Assembly (NCBI GenBank): GCA_018806915.1
Contig: JAGKQI010000078.1
Span: 1,364,001 to 1,428,000, forward strand
DNA: 64,000 bases
From: Phytophthora colocasiae
Taxonomy: Eukaryota; Oomycota; Peronosporomycetes; Peronosporales; Peronosporaceae
Direction: 5' to 3'
Shown: positions 28,506 to 38,148 of the stretch, piece by piece
Position numbering within the stretch: the stretch's first letter is position 1
How the letters are laid out: each line of letters begins with the position of its first letter
Notes under the pieces: model-generated
What the model was told of the DNA's origin: nothing
Seen by the model: the letters and a program-made list of their open reading frames with translations, nothing else
Databases searched by the model: none
Translations under genes and position numbers: made by a program

Positions 28506-30344
28506 TCATGACTCCTGGGAGTCAGCCGCCAACCCATTGTAGTTCGCCACGATGAAGTGCTTAACAATTTCCGGTAGCACAGCGGGACTAAAGTGTGCGC
28601 GCTTCGCATCAAAGCAGCCACCTGTGCCATTTCCGGAACAGCCCATCTTAGAAAGTGACCGCATGCACAGTGACTTGGAACCTTGAGTCGGAAGAGCGGC
28701 CAGAACTTCCGGAGGAACTGAAGCTTTTGGTCGTGACGTTTCTCCACGGCGGGGGGCGTTAGGAGTCAGACGTCGACGGGGTGCGGGGTGATTGTCAGCT
28801 CGATGATCCTTTCGCAGGTCCTTAATCTCGAGGAGCTCTTCATCGTTACGGGAGAACTCGGTATAGACGTCCATCGATGCATCGAATTCGCGTGACACAG
28901 TGAGACTGCGGAACTTGCCGAACTTGTTGGTTACCCAGTACGCGACCAGCTTCCAACCTGATGTATCATCATCCGAGATGCCCTTGAACGAGTCGACGAA
29001 TGAAATTGCGGTGTCAATGAGCTGAACAATTGATGAGTTGTAGAAACGGGAAGCAAAGGTGCGTAGGCACCGGAGAGCACCACAAATATCATGCCGTGAC
29101 GACGCAGAAGCGGCCGGCCGTAGCGTATTCTTTTCGGAAAAATCTGTCCGGCTCGTCGTGGACTCTAGTGCGTTTGCCCTGTCCAGTACTCCGGCGGGTC
29201 GGCAGTGCATGACCGACAGGCCTCGAGTCCCAAAGCCAAAATCGTAGAGCCCACGGAGAACGGGTGGGGACGCTAGAAACTGAACGTGGACCGATTGCTG
29301 CATGTACTCGAGTAGTGATTGGCATGACTTACCTTGAAACCGACTGTTGACGATGGTCTGGTGAACACGTTGCTGTGTTGCTGATGGGCGGAATGAGCCG
29401 CGCAGGTGGCGAGAGCCGTAATCACTGCCTCCGTCTTCTGATGGTCGATCGTCACGTAATTCCACAGAGTCAGCTGAAGGGCGGCGGCGCTTTCCGAGAG
29501 ATCGGTTCTGAAGACGGACTTCTCTGACATCGTCAGCTTCAGAACCACTTGACATGTCGAGAATGGAGTCCTGGAGGTCCGCTGGCGGAAAATCAACAGC
29601 GACGTCGATTGGACCTGAAGAGGGGGGGACTGGACCGGGGGAAGATGCCTGGGGATCTTTGTATAAATCGAGCTTACTTTTCTTGCGTGGACCCATGCAC
29701 ACATCGAGAATGTGTTGACGCCGGACTTGAACCACCTGGAGGTCATGCGGGCGGACGAGAGGGACCGTATCGTCGGGATTAAAGGGAATCGTCAATAGGG
29801 AAAGCACAGCAGGGGGTAGGGGACCACGGCGTTTACGACACGCCACGCATACAGAGTCCTGTTGCTGAAGTAGTTCGTTAGCGTTCAGCAACATGTCAGG
29901 AGTGGTTGAACCGACTTGGAGCGCATAGTTAATTGGGTCGACCTTGATAATCCGCGGAGGATCGCACAGCTTGACCGCGACAAAGCCCGATGCAGAGAGT
30001 ACCGTCAGTGTTGGGCCGTCATGGCTATAGTCGTAACGGGTTGCTACACCATAAGCCCACTGGCCTATCCACATCCCGTTTTGGCCCACAAACGCGACGG
30101 GGTGACCAACGTAGTCACCCGGCCACAGAGTGGCCTCAGACGGATCCACCACGCGTGGCAACAGGGTATCCGCTGGGATACGGATTTCTGGACCGTCACC
30201 GTCGGAGTCGGGACCCACTGGGCAGACTATCGCAAAACCGTCATCAACACGGTTCACGCGTACGTAGCCGAACCCAGGAAGCTCTGGAGCATGGAGAGGG
30301 CCCACAAACGCGAGCGAACCGACGGCTAAAGCCCTTGAGACCAT
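28506..30344 (-). CDS. Retroelement gag-like protein
   Basis: 612 aa, first ORF of the element. The N-terminal half is globular with an SH3-like or chromo-like feel (VGHPVAFVGQNGMWIGQWAYG). The middle is basic and Ser/Asp-rich. The C-terminal part has a Cys/His cluster (C-x9-C-x7-C ... H in SLCMRSLSKMGCSGNGTGG and on) like the putative nucleic-acid-binding motif of DIRS-like gag proteins. Position 5' of RT supports the assignment; overall similarity to other gag proteins cannot be judged here. Confidence 0.72.
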   Translation of the reverse strand: MVSRALAVGSLAFVGPLHAPELPGFGYVRVNRVDDGFAIVCPVGPDSDGDGPEIRIPADTLLPRVVDPSEATLWPGDYVGHPVAFVGQNGMWIGQWAYGVATRYDYSHDGPTLTVLSASGFVAVKLCDPPRIIKVDPINYALQVGSTTPDMLLNANELLQQQDSVCVACRKRRGPLPPAVLSLLTIPFNPDDTVPLVRPHDLQVVQVRRQHILDVCMGPRKKSKLDLYKDPQASSPGPVPPSSGPIDVAVDFPPADLQDSILDMSSGSEADDVREVRLQNRSLGKRRRPSADSVELRDDRPSEDGGSDYGSRHLRGSFRPSATQQRVHQTIVNSRFQGKSCQSLLEYMQQSVHVQFLASPPVLRGLYDFGFGTRGLSVMHCRPAGVLDRANALESTTSRTDFSEKNTLRPAASASSRHDICGALRCLRTFASRFYNSSIVQLIDTAISFVDSFKGISDDDTSGWKLVAYWVTNKFGKFRSLTVSREFDASMDVYTEFSRNDEELLEIKDLRKDHRADNHPAPRRRLTPNAPRRGETSRPKASVPPEVLAALPTQGSKSLCMRSLSKMGCSGNGTGGCFDAKRAHFSPAVLPEIVKHFIVANYNGLAADSQES

Positions 30345-30393
30345 GTTTGCAGAAGGAGAAGAGAGGCTTGTGAAGGAGAAGAGAAGACTTGAC

Positions 30394-30520
30394 TATCTGT
30401 GATCTAGAATCGAAGTGAGATCTCGCTGTGGTCCCGTGCCTTCCTACCGTTCTAACTTTAGAGCTTCTTCCTGGTATCTTACCACTACGGAAAACCGATC
30501 ATCCTACGGACTGATCCACA
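30394..30520 (-). repeat. Split direct repeat A1 (terminal)
   Basis: 127-bp copy of 25310-25436. Forms the 5' terminus of the retroelement. Confidence 0.9.
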
Positions 30521-31686
30521 TGTACGTGTAAGTACTTAGTACACTTGTGCATTTAGTTTTCAGAGCGCAAAATGTCTGTAGTTGGATGCTCCAGTGACCT
30601 GCTTTTGTTGCTGCGTCTGTACTGTGGAAGCAAATTGACGTGCATGTACAATTTGACGTGCTGAGAGAGACGAAGAGATTTATTCACCTTCCACCTTCCA
30701 AGGAGCACCATGCAGCTGCGGATTCGGTTCAAGTACCAACAGCACGATTCGTTGCACGATAGAGTTATTATGCTTCCTTGTCCATAGCTACTTTATCCCA
30801 CCTACATGTACAGCACATATTCACGGTCTGCAAAGGATTTGGTCCGTGAGCTTGATCTCGTAGTTTTGGTGTAATCAATTCAATATCGATCTCTTTTCAA
30901 GTTAAAGGCCCAAGAGTATCTAGTAGCTGTAGTTGTAGTTGGCAAACTAGGTAGACTCATAAGGCGTAGTGCAGCCCCTTGAGAATGTTTCCTGCGCTTG
31001 AAGAAGTATTCGTCAAAAGAAAACAAGCCCAGACTTAGCAACGCTACATTGTTGTTATAGTCGTCGACCATTGCCATTCGTTTACCCTTGTACAGTGGGT
31101 GTTGAGGGATGTACACCTGCTACGCCTTCACGTGTCTTGAGTCTTAAGTTTCCGTACGTATCAAACTGTAAAATTATCGTCGATATAATTTATCGAGAGT
31201 GGGACAAGAGCTCGAGCATCGAGCTCTTGTCTTGTAGGACCACTCTCTCTTCGTCATAGTCACGCACGATTGGTCACGGTACCCTCGCGGACAGTGCCGC
31301 GTATTCTTCTGCCAACGTAATCACCATTGGATGATTAAAAGGGGCTCACTTCAACCACGATCGTGATAGTCGCCACAATGGTTGTCTCATCCACGCATAC
31401 ATGTATTTGATCAATTTAAAGTCGGGAGCTAGAGATCTCTAACTTCAACGAGGTTCAAAAGCGGTCAACTTTCTCAAATCGCTGCGCAAGTGCATGAATT
31501 GAAAGATTCACACGGAACAGGACCTGTACAGTAGTACGGGTATACACTGGAACACACTCAGAATGCATGTACACACTCGAAGACGTTGTAGGTTATAAGT
31601 TGGCACAAAAGAATTTCATTTGCAAATGCACTACGGTTTGCGTTCAAGCGGCTGTCCAATGGAGCCCACTGGACAGTGTCCACACA
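30521..31686. other. Intergenic, inner spacer of the inverted duplication
   Basis: About 1.2 kb with no convincing gene. Contains a 27-nt hairpin at 31204-31230 and several TGTACA/ATGTAC motifs. Near 31645-31660 a short GCCGCTTGAAC-like match to 25131-25141 shows that the arms once extended a little further inward. Confidence 0.5.
31204..31230. repeat. Perfect 12-bp stem hairpin, 3-nt loop
   Basis: ACAAGAGCTCGA, loop GCA, then its exact reverse complement. No adjacent gene explains it. Confidence 0.75.
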
Positions 31687-34520
31687 CGTTGAACGAGTTA
31701 ATCGTCAATTATTAATATTTTGCTTCAGTTCCGCTTGGGGGTTGAGGGGCACAAAAGCACGTGTACCGTACTTCAACTATTGTCCAGAGATGATCACGGC
31801 TACCTTTCCTTGAGTGTATTGCCAAGTTGGCACGCCCCTCCCTCGCGTCCGTAGCAGAAGGAACGGACAGGTTTCATGCAACCAGAAATCCTGTACGCAC
31901 GGCGGGACCAGTGCGGAGGCAGGACGGGTGAGCTTGCCAATACGAATCCAAACAGCCACAGAGACAAAGACACACCACCACACAGCGAGCTAAGCGGTCC
32001 ATGCTGGTAAATGCACGTCTACTCGTCCTTGACCATTGCATTGCCTGCATCAACCAGAAACCCGATTGATCTCCAGCGCGTCCAAGCTGCTCACTTCCAC
32101 TTTTGCCTCGCCCCAAACAACAACAAGCTCCGACCAAGAGGTTCTACACAGCCATGCTCAAGTCGTGGTTCGCAGCAGTGGTCTGCACAGCCCTGAGTCT
32201 CACTGCACAGCAGGGCACACCCCTCGTTTCCGCCGACCAATGGGACGAGCGCGCCGACGCCATCATGGCCACCTTCACCGACGACGACATTATCGGCCAG
32301 ATGACCCAGATCGACATCAACCAGCTACTAACGGACGACAACAAGGTCGACGACGACAAGGTGCGTGCGTACGCCAAGATGCGCGTGGGCTCGTACCTCA
32401 CCAGTCCGTTCAACAGCGGACCCGTGAACGGCACGTACATGTGGACGGCCGAGGAGTGGCGTGAGGTGATCACGCGAATCCAGGAAATCACGATGGAGGA
32501 GAACGGCGGTCACCCGATGGTGTACGGCGTCGACTCGGTGCACGGCGCCATCTTCGTCAAGGACGCGGTGTTGTTCGGCCAGCAGATCAACGGCGGCGCG
32601 TCATTCAACCCCGACCTCGTCTACGAGCAGGGCCGCATCACCGGCCGTGACACAGAGGCGTCGGGCGTGCCATGGGTCTTTGGACCCATTCTCGGTATCT
32701 CGCGTAACCCGCTCTGGGCGCGCACGTTCGAGACGTTCGGTGAGGACCCGCACCTCAACTCCATCATGGGCGATGCCATCATCCGCGGACTGCAGAGCAA
32801 CAACCACACCGCCGCCTGCATGAAGCACTGGATCGTGTACCCCAAGACGCCAACGGGCCACGACAAGGACGCCGTCACCGTCTCGGACTACGACATGATG
32901 AACTACTTCTTCCCGCCCTTCAAGGCTGCCGTGGACGCCGGCGTGATCAGCGCCATGGAGAACTACATCTCCATCAACGGCGTGCCCACCGTGTCGAACG
33001 CTAAGCTCATGAACGCGCTGCTGCGTGACGACCTGGGCTTCGACGGCATGATGGTGACGGACTACGCCGAGATCAACCAGCTCACGGACTTCCACCGCAC
33101 GGCACGCAACGAGACTGAGGCCACGCGCATCTCGCTCACGCGCGCGTCCGTCGACATGAGCATGGTGGCGCAGGACACGAGCTTCTACAACGGCACCAAG
33201 GCGCTGCTGGAGCAGAGTCCGCAGTTCCGCGAGCGCCTCAAAGAGTCGGCCCGCCGCGTCATTAAGATGAAGTTGCAGCTCGGTCTGTACGAGACGCCCG
33301 TGCCCGGCGAGGAGAACCTGGTGCTCATCGGCAACGACGACGACATCTCGGCGGCGCTCGAGCTAGCTCGCGAGTCCATCGTACTGCTCCAGAACAACGA
33401 CAGCACGCTGCCGCTCAAGGAAGACGCGTCCGTGTTCCTCACAGGGTTCACCGCCGACAACATCGGCCGCATGTGCGGTGGATGGACGATCGCCTGGCAG
33501 GGCTACAGCGACCAGGACCACCTGCTCATCAAGGGCATCACGGTCAAGTCGGCCATGGAGACGCTCGTTGGCAACGACAGCTTCAGCTTCTTCAACGGTC
33601 TACACCCGAACGGCTCGTACTCCGAGGCGGACCTGGCCACGGCCAAGGAGATGGCCAGCAAGGCTGAGTACACCATTGCTGTGATCGGAGAGGACACGTA
33701 CGCCGAGAAACCCGGTGACATCGACGACCTGGCACTCCCCGCCGGTCAGATCGAGTATGTCAAGGCGTTGGCGTCCACAGGTACCAAGGTGATTCTGGCG
33801 CTGTTTGAAAGCCGACCGCGTCTGCTTGGAGACCTGCCCGAGAACGTGCACGCCGTGGTGAACGGTCTGTTGGCGTGCGAGCTCGGCGGTCAGGCCATGG
33901 CGGAGATCATCTACGGCAAGGTGAACCCGAGCGGACGCATGCCGATCACGTACCCGAAGGACCAGGCCAACATCCAGATGACGTACAACCACCCCGTGAA
34001 CAGCATGTGTCAGACGCAGGAGTCTGACAGCGCCTACTACTGCGAAAACCAATGGGACTTCGGCACGGGCCTCAGCTACACCGAGTTCACGTACTCCGAT
34101 GTACGTTTGAGCCGCAACGTCGTTGAGACTGCAACGGAGGACGTCGTCGTGTCTGTGGATGTGACCAACTCGGGCAGCGTCGCCGGTAAGGAGACCGTCA
34201 TGTTGTTCCTCATCCAGCCGTTCAACTCGCTGAACGTGCCGGAGATGAAGCAGCTCAAGAAGTTCTCCAAGATCAGCCTCGAGCCGGGTCAGACGCAGAA
34301 CGTCAACTTCACGCTCACAGCCGACGACTGGAGCGTGTACTACCCGCAGGTTGGCCACGGACTCAAAAAGGTGGCGGAAGACTGCGACTTCGTGGTAGCC
34401 ATCAAACCCGAGACGGACTGCGACGTGTACAACGAGACGGCACCGGCCAACCCGCTGTGTGCCACTTTCTCACTCAGTACGGGCGAATACCCGTTCGGAA
34501 CGCTCGAGGAACCATGGTAA
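31687..34520 (+). repeat. Right arm of inverted duplication carrying the GH3 gene
   Basis: Reverse-complement partner of 22288-25122. About 467 nt of upstream sequence and the whole coding region are shared. Confidence 0.88.
32154..34520 (+). CDS. Secreted GH3 beta-glucosidase, intact copy
   Basis: 788 aa. I start at ATG 32154 because it opens on a signal peptide (MLKSWFAAVVCTALSLTA); the frame upstream has no ATG. The GH3 N-terminal barrel runs to about residue 370, including GVDSVHGAIFVKDAVLFGQQ, GRDTEASGVPWVFGPILGISRNPLWAR and ACMKHWIVYP. The nucleophile Asp303 lies in MMVTDYAEIN. The GH3 C-terminal domain follows, with GRMPITYP and DFGTGLSYTEF, then an FN3-like domain. GH3 enzymes of this type release glucose from cello-oligosaccharides or beta-glucans outside the cell. 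An AATAAA lies about 40 nt past the stop. Its inverted twin is broken, so this is the working copy. Confidence 0.93.
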   Translation: MLKSWFAAVVCTALSLTAQQGTPLVSADQWDERADAIMATFTDDDIIGQMTQIDINQLLTDDNKVDDDKVRAYAKMRVGSYLTSPFNSGPVNGTYMWTAEEWREVITRIQEITMEENGGHPMVYGVDSVHGAIFVKDAVLFGQQINGGASFNPDLVYEQGRITGRDTEASGVPWVFGPILGISRNPLWARTFETFGEDPHLNSIMGDAIIRGLQSNNHTAACMKHWIVYPKTPTGHDKDAVTVSDYDMMNYFFPPFKAAVDAGVISAMENYISINGVPTVSNAKLMNALLRDDLGFDGMMVTDYAEINQLTDFHRTARNETEATRISLTRASVDMSMVAQDTSFYNGTKALLEQSPQFRERLKESARRVIKMKLQLGLYETPVPGEENLVLIGNDDDISAALELARESIVLLQNNDSTLPLKEDASVFLTGFTADNIGRMCGGWTIAWQGYSDQDHLLIKGITVKSAMETLVGNDSFSFFNGLHPNGSYSEADLATAKEMASKAEYTIAVIGEDTYAEKPGDIDDLALPAGQIEYVKALASTGTKVILALFESRPRLLGDLPENVHAVVNGLLACELGGQAMAEIIYGKVNPSGRMPITYPKDQANIQMTYNHPVNSMCQTQESDSAYYCENQWDFGTGLSYTEFTYSDVRLSRNVVETATEDVVVSVDVTNSGSVAGKETVMLFLIQPFNSLNVPEMKQLKKFSKISLEPGQTQNVNFTLTADDWSVYYPQVGHGLKKVAEDCDFVVAIKPETDCDVYNETAPANPLCATFSLSTGEYPFGTLEEPW

Positions 34521-35055
34521 GCTCGTTACATGTAGACGTTATAACTCTCTGGTTTTGACAATAAATCTTGGATATTTTGCGAAATCATCCGCCTCTGGCT
34601 AAGTAGTTCGAGTTCATTGGTGTATTCATTATGGTCTCCAACTACCTCGATAGGTAGAAGCACAAGTTGTTGTCGCCATCGCGACTGTAGTATGCTAATT
34701 GTGTCGAAGGAGAAGTACCAATAACAATTCGCAGATACACCAATGGGTCGCTCAAGAGAAATTCATGAATGCCACAGTTGCTTCTACATCATCGGGACGT
34801 CTGTGAACGCACTGCATTAGATGCTGAATATAGCGTAAAGGATTTCCTTCCAATGAACGGGAACTTGATGAACGGCAGTTGAGCCCATCGCAGTTTCTTA
34901 CTAAGCTTATAAGCAATATCAAATTTCTGCTCCACAGTTCGAACGCCGAGAGTTCTATAGTACTCACACACAACTTCTGCATGATGATGAGCTGGAAGGA
35001 ATTCGGCAACGTCAACGAGGGCTTCCTGAATACGTGGTCCAAGCCTCGCTGAAGG
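34521..35055. other. 3' flank of GH3 copy 2 up to the MULE
   Basis: Holds the polyadenylation-like signal of the GH3 gene and the membrane-protein remnant. An open minus-strand frame (35079-34789) begins inside the MULE terminus and reads ARLGPRIQEALVDVAEF and on. It has protein-like composition but no family I recognise, and may be more of the decayed gene. Confidence 0.5.
34590..34846 (-). pseudogene. Fragment of a paralogue of the 834-aa membrane protein
   Basis: The minus strand reads LRYIQHLMQCVHRRPDDVEATVAFMN, written here in parts: LRYIQHLMQCVHRR and PDDVEATVAFMN. This matches FRYIQHQMKCLHGR and SDDVEANVAFMN near the C-terminus of the 19591-22095 gene. A one-base loss then shifts frame, but similarity continues (SDPLVY, QLAYY, EVVGDHNEYT across frames). 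It lies outside the right GH3 arm exactly as the full gene lies outside the left arm, so it marks the outer part of the duplication. Confidence 0.75.
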
Positions 35056-35111
35056 GTTGACCAAAATAAAAATAGTCAACTCAAATTTTTATTTTATTGC
35101 AAATGAATTAA
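35056..35111 (+). repeat. MULE terminal inverted repeat, left
   Basis: 56 bp, inverted partner of 38149-38204 with a single mismatch. Confidence 0.9.
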
Positions 35112-35870
35112 ATCCGACAGTTATTGTCAAAGGGTTAATACGATATTTAATTTGGAGAATTGGGCAAACCAGATGAAGCTTAGTATGTCGCTGTTGTACG
35201 TGAACTCCATTAAAACGTATAATACTGTAGCGCGAAGAAGTATTTTTATCACAGTCAGTTTTGTAAACAACTCACAGGATCATTTCTCGGTTGCTTGCAA
35301 GGCTAATTAGGGCTGTTGACGATACTTTTGAATTATCGGATTGCTTTGGATAGGTGAGCACGGGGCCGAAGAACTGTGAACTGTGCATCAACATCGCCGA
35401 CTGTACTTATTTGAGTATAATCCATTGTAGTGTGAGTTATTCGCTAAGCTTCGGCTGTGTGCGCTATAAGGCTGGCTACCTGTAGTAGTTTTTTGCTTTT
35501 ATTTGCAATAAAAACTAAACATTACCCACCTTGGTTCACGGAGATTAACTACAACTATTGGCAATCTGAAAGAAATGGCAAATAAACGAGAGGAGACTAC
35601 TGTAAGTGGAGACGTTGAACAAACAGTAGCGTAAGCACAAATAGACAATGCGATTCTTAGCTTTCCTTCAAACAAAAGAACAAATTCGTAATGCAATGTC
35701 ATATATTTGCGAAACTTTACAGCAAAGTCTTTCTTTCTGTAAATTCTTCCGTAACTCTTAGAAATGCCCACGGCTAGCGTACCCCCATGCCCGAGGTGGC
35801 AAGTAATCCGGAAAGTAAGACGTCTCTGATTCGTTGCCTTCATCGCTTTGGCCTTGGTTTAAAGCAACTC

Positions 35871-37913
35871 TCAATGGCGGAAGTTGAGTGACTGGTTCAG
35901 TGGCATTTTCGAAGAAGGAGTTAGTAGACGTGAGTAGCTCCGTAAATGTTGGCTGTGTAGATGGTGGGGTCGCTGGATGATTAAGGTCGACACGCTCGCT
36001 GAAAGTTGCATCTCTGGCCGTGCCTGAACTGCCGTGATTTTTTGTGCGATTTTTGTCTTACGTTTCTTGGACTTCTTGGATTGTAGTGGGGCTGGTTCTA
36101 ACACTCTTGCTCTCGAGTCCTCTGCGATGCCACGACGAGTCAGCCAGTGAGCATGGAAGTCTTGAACCTGTAGCTTCTTTTGTCGATTAGATTTCACAAT
36201 CTCGATGATCTCATGCACACAGGGTCTTCCATTTGTGCGGCGGAAAGTACCAGTACAGGGTGCGATCGATCTTTTCTTGGTTACAATTTCCACAGCCTGT
36301 TTCCACAAATTTGCGGTTTCGTTCAAAGCGTATCTGCTGATGAACATTACTACCGCCGAGTACCGCTCGTCTTGTAAGATGTGCGAAATTTTCCCAACAT
36401 CTCGCTCGATATCTAAACTTGTGTTCTTGATACAAGTTTGCCACCATGGCAGCAGTTTCTCAAAAGCAGTCAGCAAATTTCCTTTAGACGACTCCAGCCA
36501 TCTCTTGCACTTCGAGTGTGTACCTTCGACTGGAGACGTGTCACGATAGCCGAAATGCAAATATTGCGAAGTCCAGCAGCGCACAACTTTTGTCTTGTAT
36601 TTCCACCAGTGAAGATCGAGATAGTCTGCAAGTTCCGAGTTACACGACCGAATTTCCGCGCAGCACTTTACAAACTCTTCCTCATTCGACGAATCAGCAG
36701 CCTTGTAGAACAAATTCATAAATTCGCTGGTCTCAATAGTGTTCTCGTACTTGTCTTGTCCAGGAGCAGGGTTCGGATTCTCAAGTTGGCCAAGAACTGT
36801 CCGGGTTTTGGCAAGAACATTTCGGTCCGTATGCCACCGACAGACGAGAGCAGGGACATCAGGAAACATTTGATCCAGCGCATTCATACAAGCTTGGTCG
36901 CGATCGGTGAGAATAATTGATGGCTTCGAAATATTGTATGATTCAAGCATCTCTTTCAACTGTTGTAAAGCCCAGAGGAAATCTTCTTCTTTTTCACCGG
37001 GTAAAAAACATTGGGCAATTGGCAACACAGTGTTCATGTTGGTCATAGCAATGATGTTCAGTAGTGGTAGATCGGAATTATTAGTCTTGTATGTGCAATC
37101 CATAACCATGACGTCAGAATTCCAAGCGTAAAATTCCTTGATTCCTGGGTGTGACCAAAACAAAGCCCGGAGTCTAGAGGTTGCTTTGTCTACATCAACC
37201 TTAAAAAAAAAGTTGTGCTCTTCCAATTTCTTTAGCAGCAACTCAGTCGGTGTGTCGTCAGCCAGTGCCTCCCGACGACTTGAATTTTTCTTGTTCGACA
37301 CATCTTTCGCGATAATTGCTGTATCCGGATCAGCACTTCTAATTGTAGCAACAACCACTTGAGGTGACACACCCACAGCTGTCTGAGCAGCAACTAAGTC
37401 TGTGTGAGACAAGTCCGACGACGTCAAACGTTCCATGTCACGACGGCGATGGCCGGGGTGAAAGCTCGGGTCACGAGAGGCGGGGTGGTTGTGGATGTTG
37501 GATCCATTAAGATGGACAATTTTCCAACTTCCGGTCACATTGTTCGCATCGACCGCTTCAATACGAATCTTCATCTTGCACCCAATTTTGCTTGTTCCCC
37601 GTTGTGTACGAACTCGATCTTCCTCTCGGATGTGACGTGTGTTCTTGGTTTTTCCGTAGTGGTCGCATTGGAAATCACGTTGTCGAATTTCTTTTGCCTT
37701 GTTTTTCTTGTTATGGGCCTTTGTCACGTCAATAACTTGGCGCCGATTCCACGCGTGAAGGGCAGTCTCTGCCTCTTCATAAGAGTCAAATACTTGTTCC
37801 GGAGGTGGCGGAATGATGTAGCTCGAGGTTGTTGGTGGAGGTAGTGCCGATGTTGGTATTGAAGCCATAATCAAATAATGAATGCACTTGAAAAGAGCAA
37901 AACTCAAAGGCAA
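35871..37913 (-). CDS. MULE transposase
   Basis: 680 aa (664 aa if the ATG at 37868, MASIPTSALPPPTTSS, is used, which I think equally likely). Near residues 50-160 is a FAR1/WRKY-GCM1-like zinc-binding region (FQCDHYG ... GCKMKIRIEA ... IHNHP). The MULE catalytic domain follows: VMVMDCTYKTN (first Asp), LLNIIAMTNMN, LPGEKEEDFLWAL, SIILTDRDQACMNAL (second Asp) and the typical VCRWHTDRN. The acidic third residue would lie in the helical stretch after about 430. The C-terminal part is basic. The ORF has no internal stop and could encode a working transposase for the surrounding element. Confidence 0.87.
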   Translation of the reverse strand: MPLSFALFKCIHYLIMASIPTSALPPPTTSSYIIPPPPEQVFDSYEEAETALHAWNRRQVIDVTKAHNKKNKAKEIRQRDFQCDHYGKTKNTRHIREEDRVRTQRGTSKIGCKMKIRIEAVDANNVTGSWKIVHLNGSNIHNHPASRDPSFHPGHRRRDMERLTSSDLSHTDLVAAQTAVGVSPQVVVATIRSADPDTAIIAKDVSNKKNSSRREALADDTPTELLLKKLEEHNFFFKVDVDKATSRLRALFWSHPGIKEFYAWNSDVMVMDCTYKTNNSDLPLLNIIAMTNMNTVLPIAQCFLPGEKEEDFLWALQQLKEMLESYNISKPSIILTDRDQACMNALDQMFPDVPALVCRWHTDRNVLAKTRTVLGQLENPNPAPGQDKYENTIETSEFMNLFYKAADSSNEEEFVKCCAEIRSCNSELADYLDLHWWKYKTKVVRCWTSQYLHFGYRDTSPVEGTHSKCKRWLESSKGNLLTAFEKLLPWWQTCIKNTSLDIERDVGKISHILQDERYSAVVMFISRYALNETANLWKQAVEIVTKKRSIAPCTGTFRRTNGRPCVHEIIEIVKSNRQKKLQVQDFHAHWLTRRGIAEDSRARVLEPAPLQSKKSKKRKTKIAQKITAVQARPEMQLSASVSTLIIQRPHHLHSQHLRSYSRLLTPSSKMPLNQSLNFRH

Positions 37914-37949
37914 ATGTAGGTTTCACGCCTTGTTTTACAGGCCACTTGA

Positions 37950-38140
37950 GTTTCATAACCAAATATTGAAAAGGAGGCCATGTGGGTTTCGTAACCGAAT
38001 ACTGAAAAGTAGCAAAACATCTCATGAGTATGCGATGCAGCATACATTTAACTAATGGATCCATAATAAACACCAAAGTACTCTTAGAATAACCACTACT
38101 CATTGAATAACCGCTAGAATATTCACTAGAATAACCGCTA
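37950..38140. repeat. Subterminal repeats of the MULE right end
   Basis: Two adjacent imperfect copies of a motif of about 36 bp (GTTTC-x-TAACC-x-AATA-x-TGAAAAG), then three copies of AATAACCRCTA. Such repeats often bind transposase. Confidence 0.55.
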
Positions 38141-38148
38141 TGAGGTAA

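Larger units (their letters stand above)
25236..30520 (-). mobile_element. DIRS-like (PAT/Ngaro-type) tyrosine-recombinase retroelement, near complete
   Basis: About 5.3 kb, read on the minus strand. Order: terminal repeat A1 (30520-30394), gag-like ORF, RT, RNase H, tyrosine recombinase, then B1 (25504-25436), A2 (25436-25310) and B2 (25304-25236). The A pair is 127 bp and the B pair 69 bp. This A1-ORFs-B1-A2-B2 layout is the split direct repeat structure of PAT and Ngaro elements and differs from the inverted ends of DIRS1. No methyltransferase domain is evident, which favours the Ngaro side. No target duplication is seen, as expected for recombinase-driven insertion. The flanks (GTGTACA ... 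GTACGTG) suggest insertion at or near an AT dinucleotide. Confidence 0.88.

Noticed and set aside
32103..32153. Upstream extension of the intact GH3 gene
   Set aside because: It begins at TTG and would place 17 charged residues before the signal peptide.
34521..34590. Right GH3 arm extending unbroken into the membrane-protein remnant
   Set aside because: A shared TTTTGACA-x-TAAATCTTGGATAT block shows common origin, but identity here is low and about 120 nt are missing relative to the left side, so it is not part of the near-identical arm.
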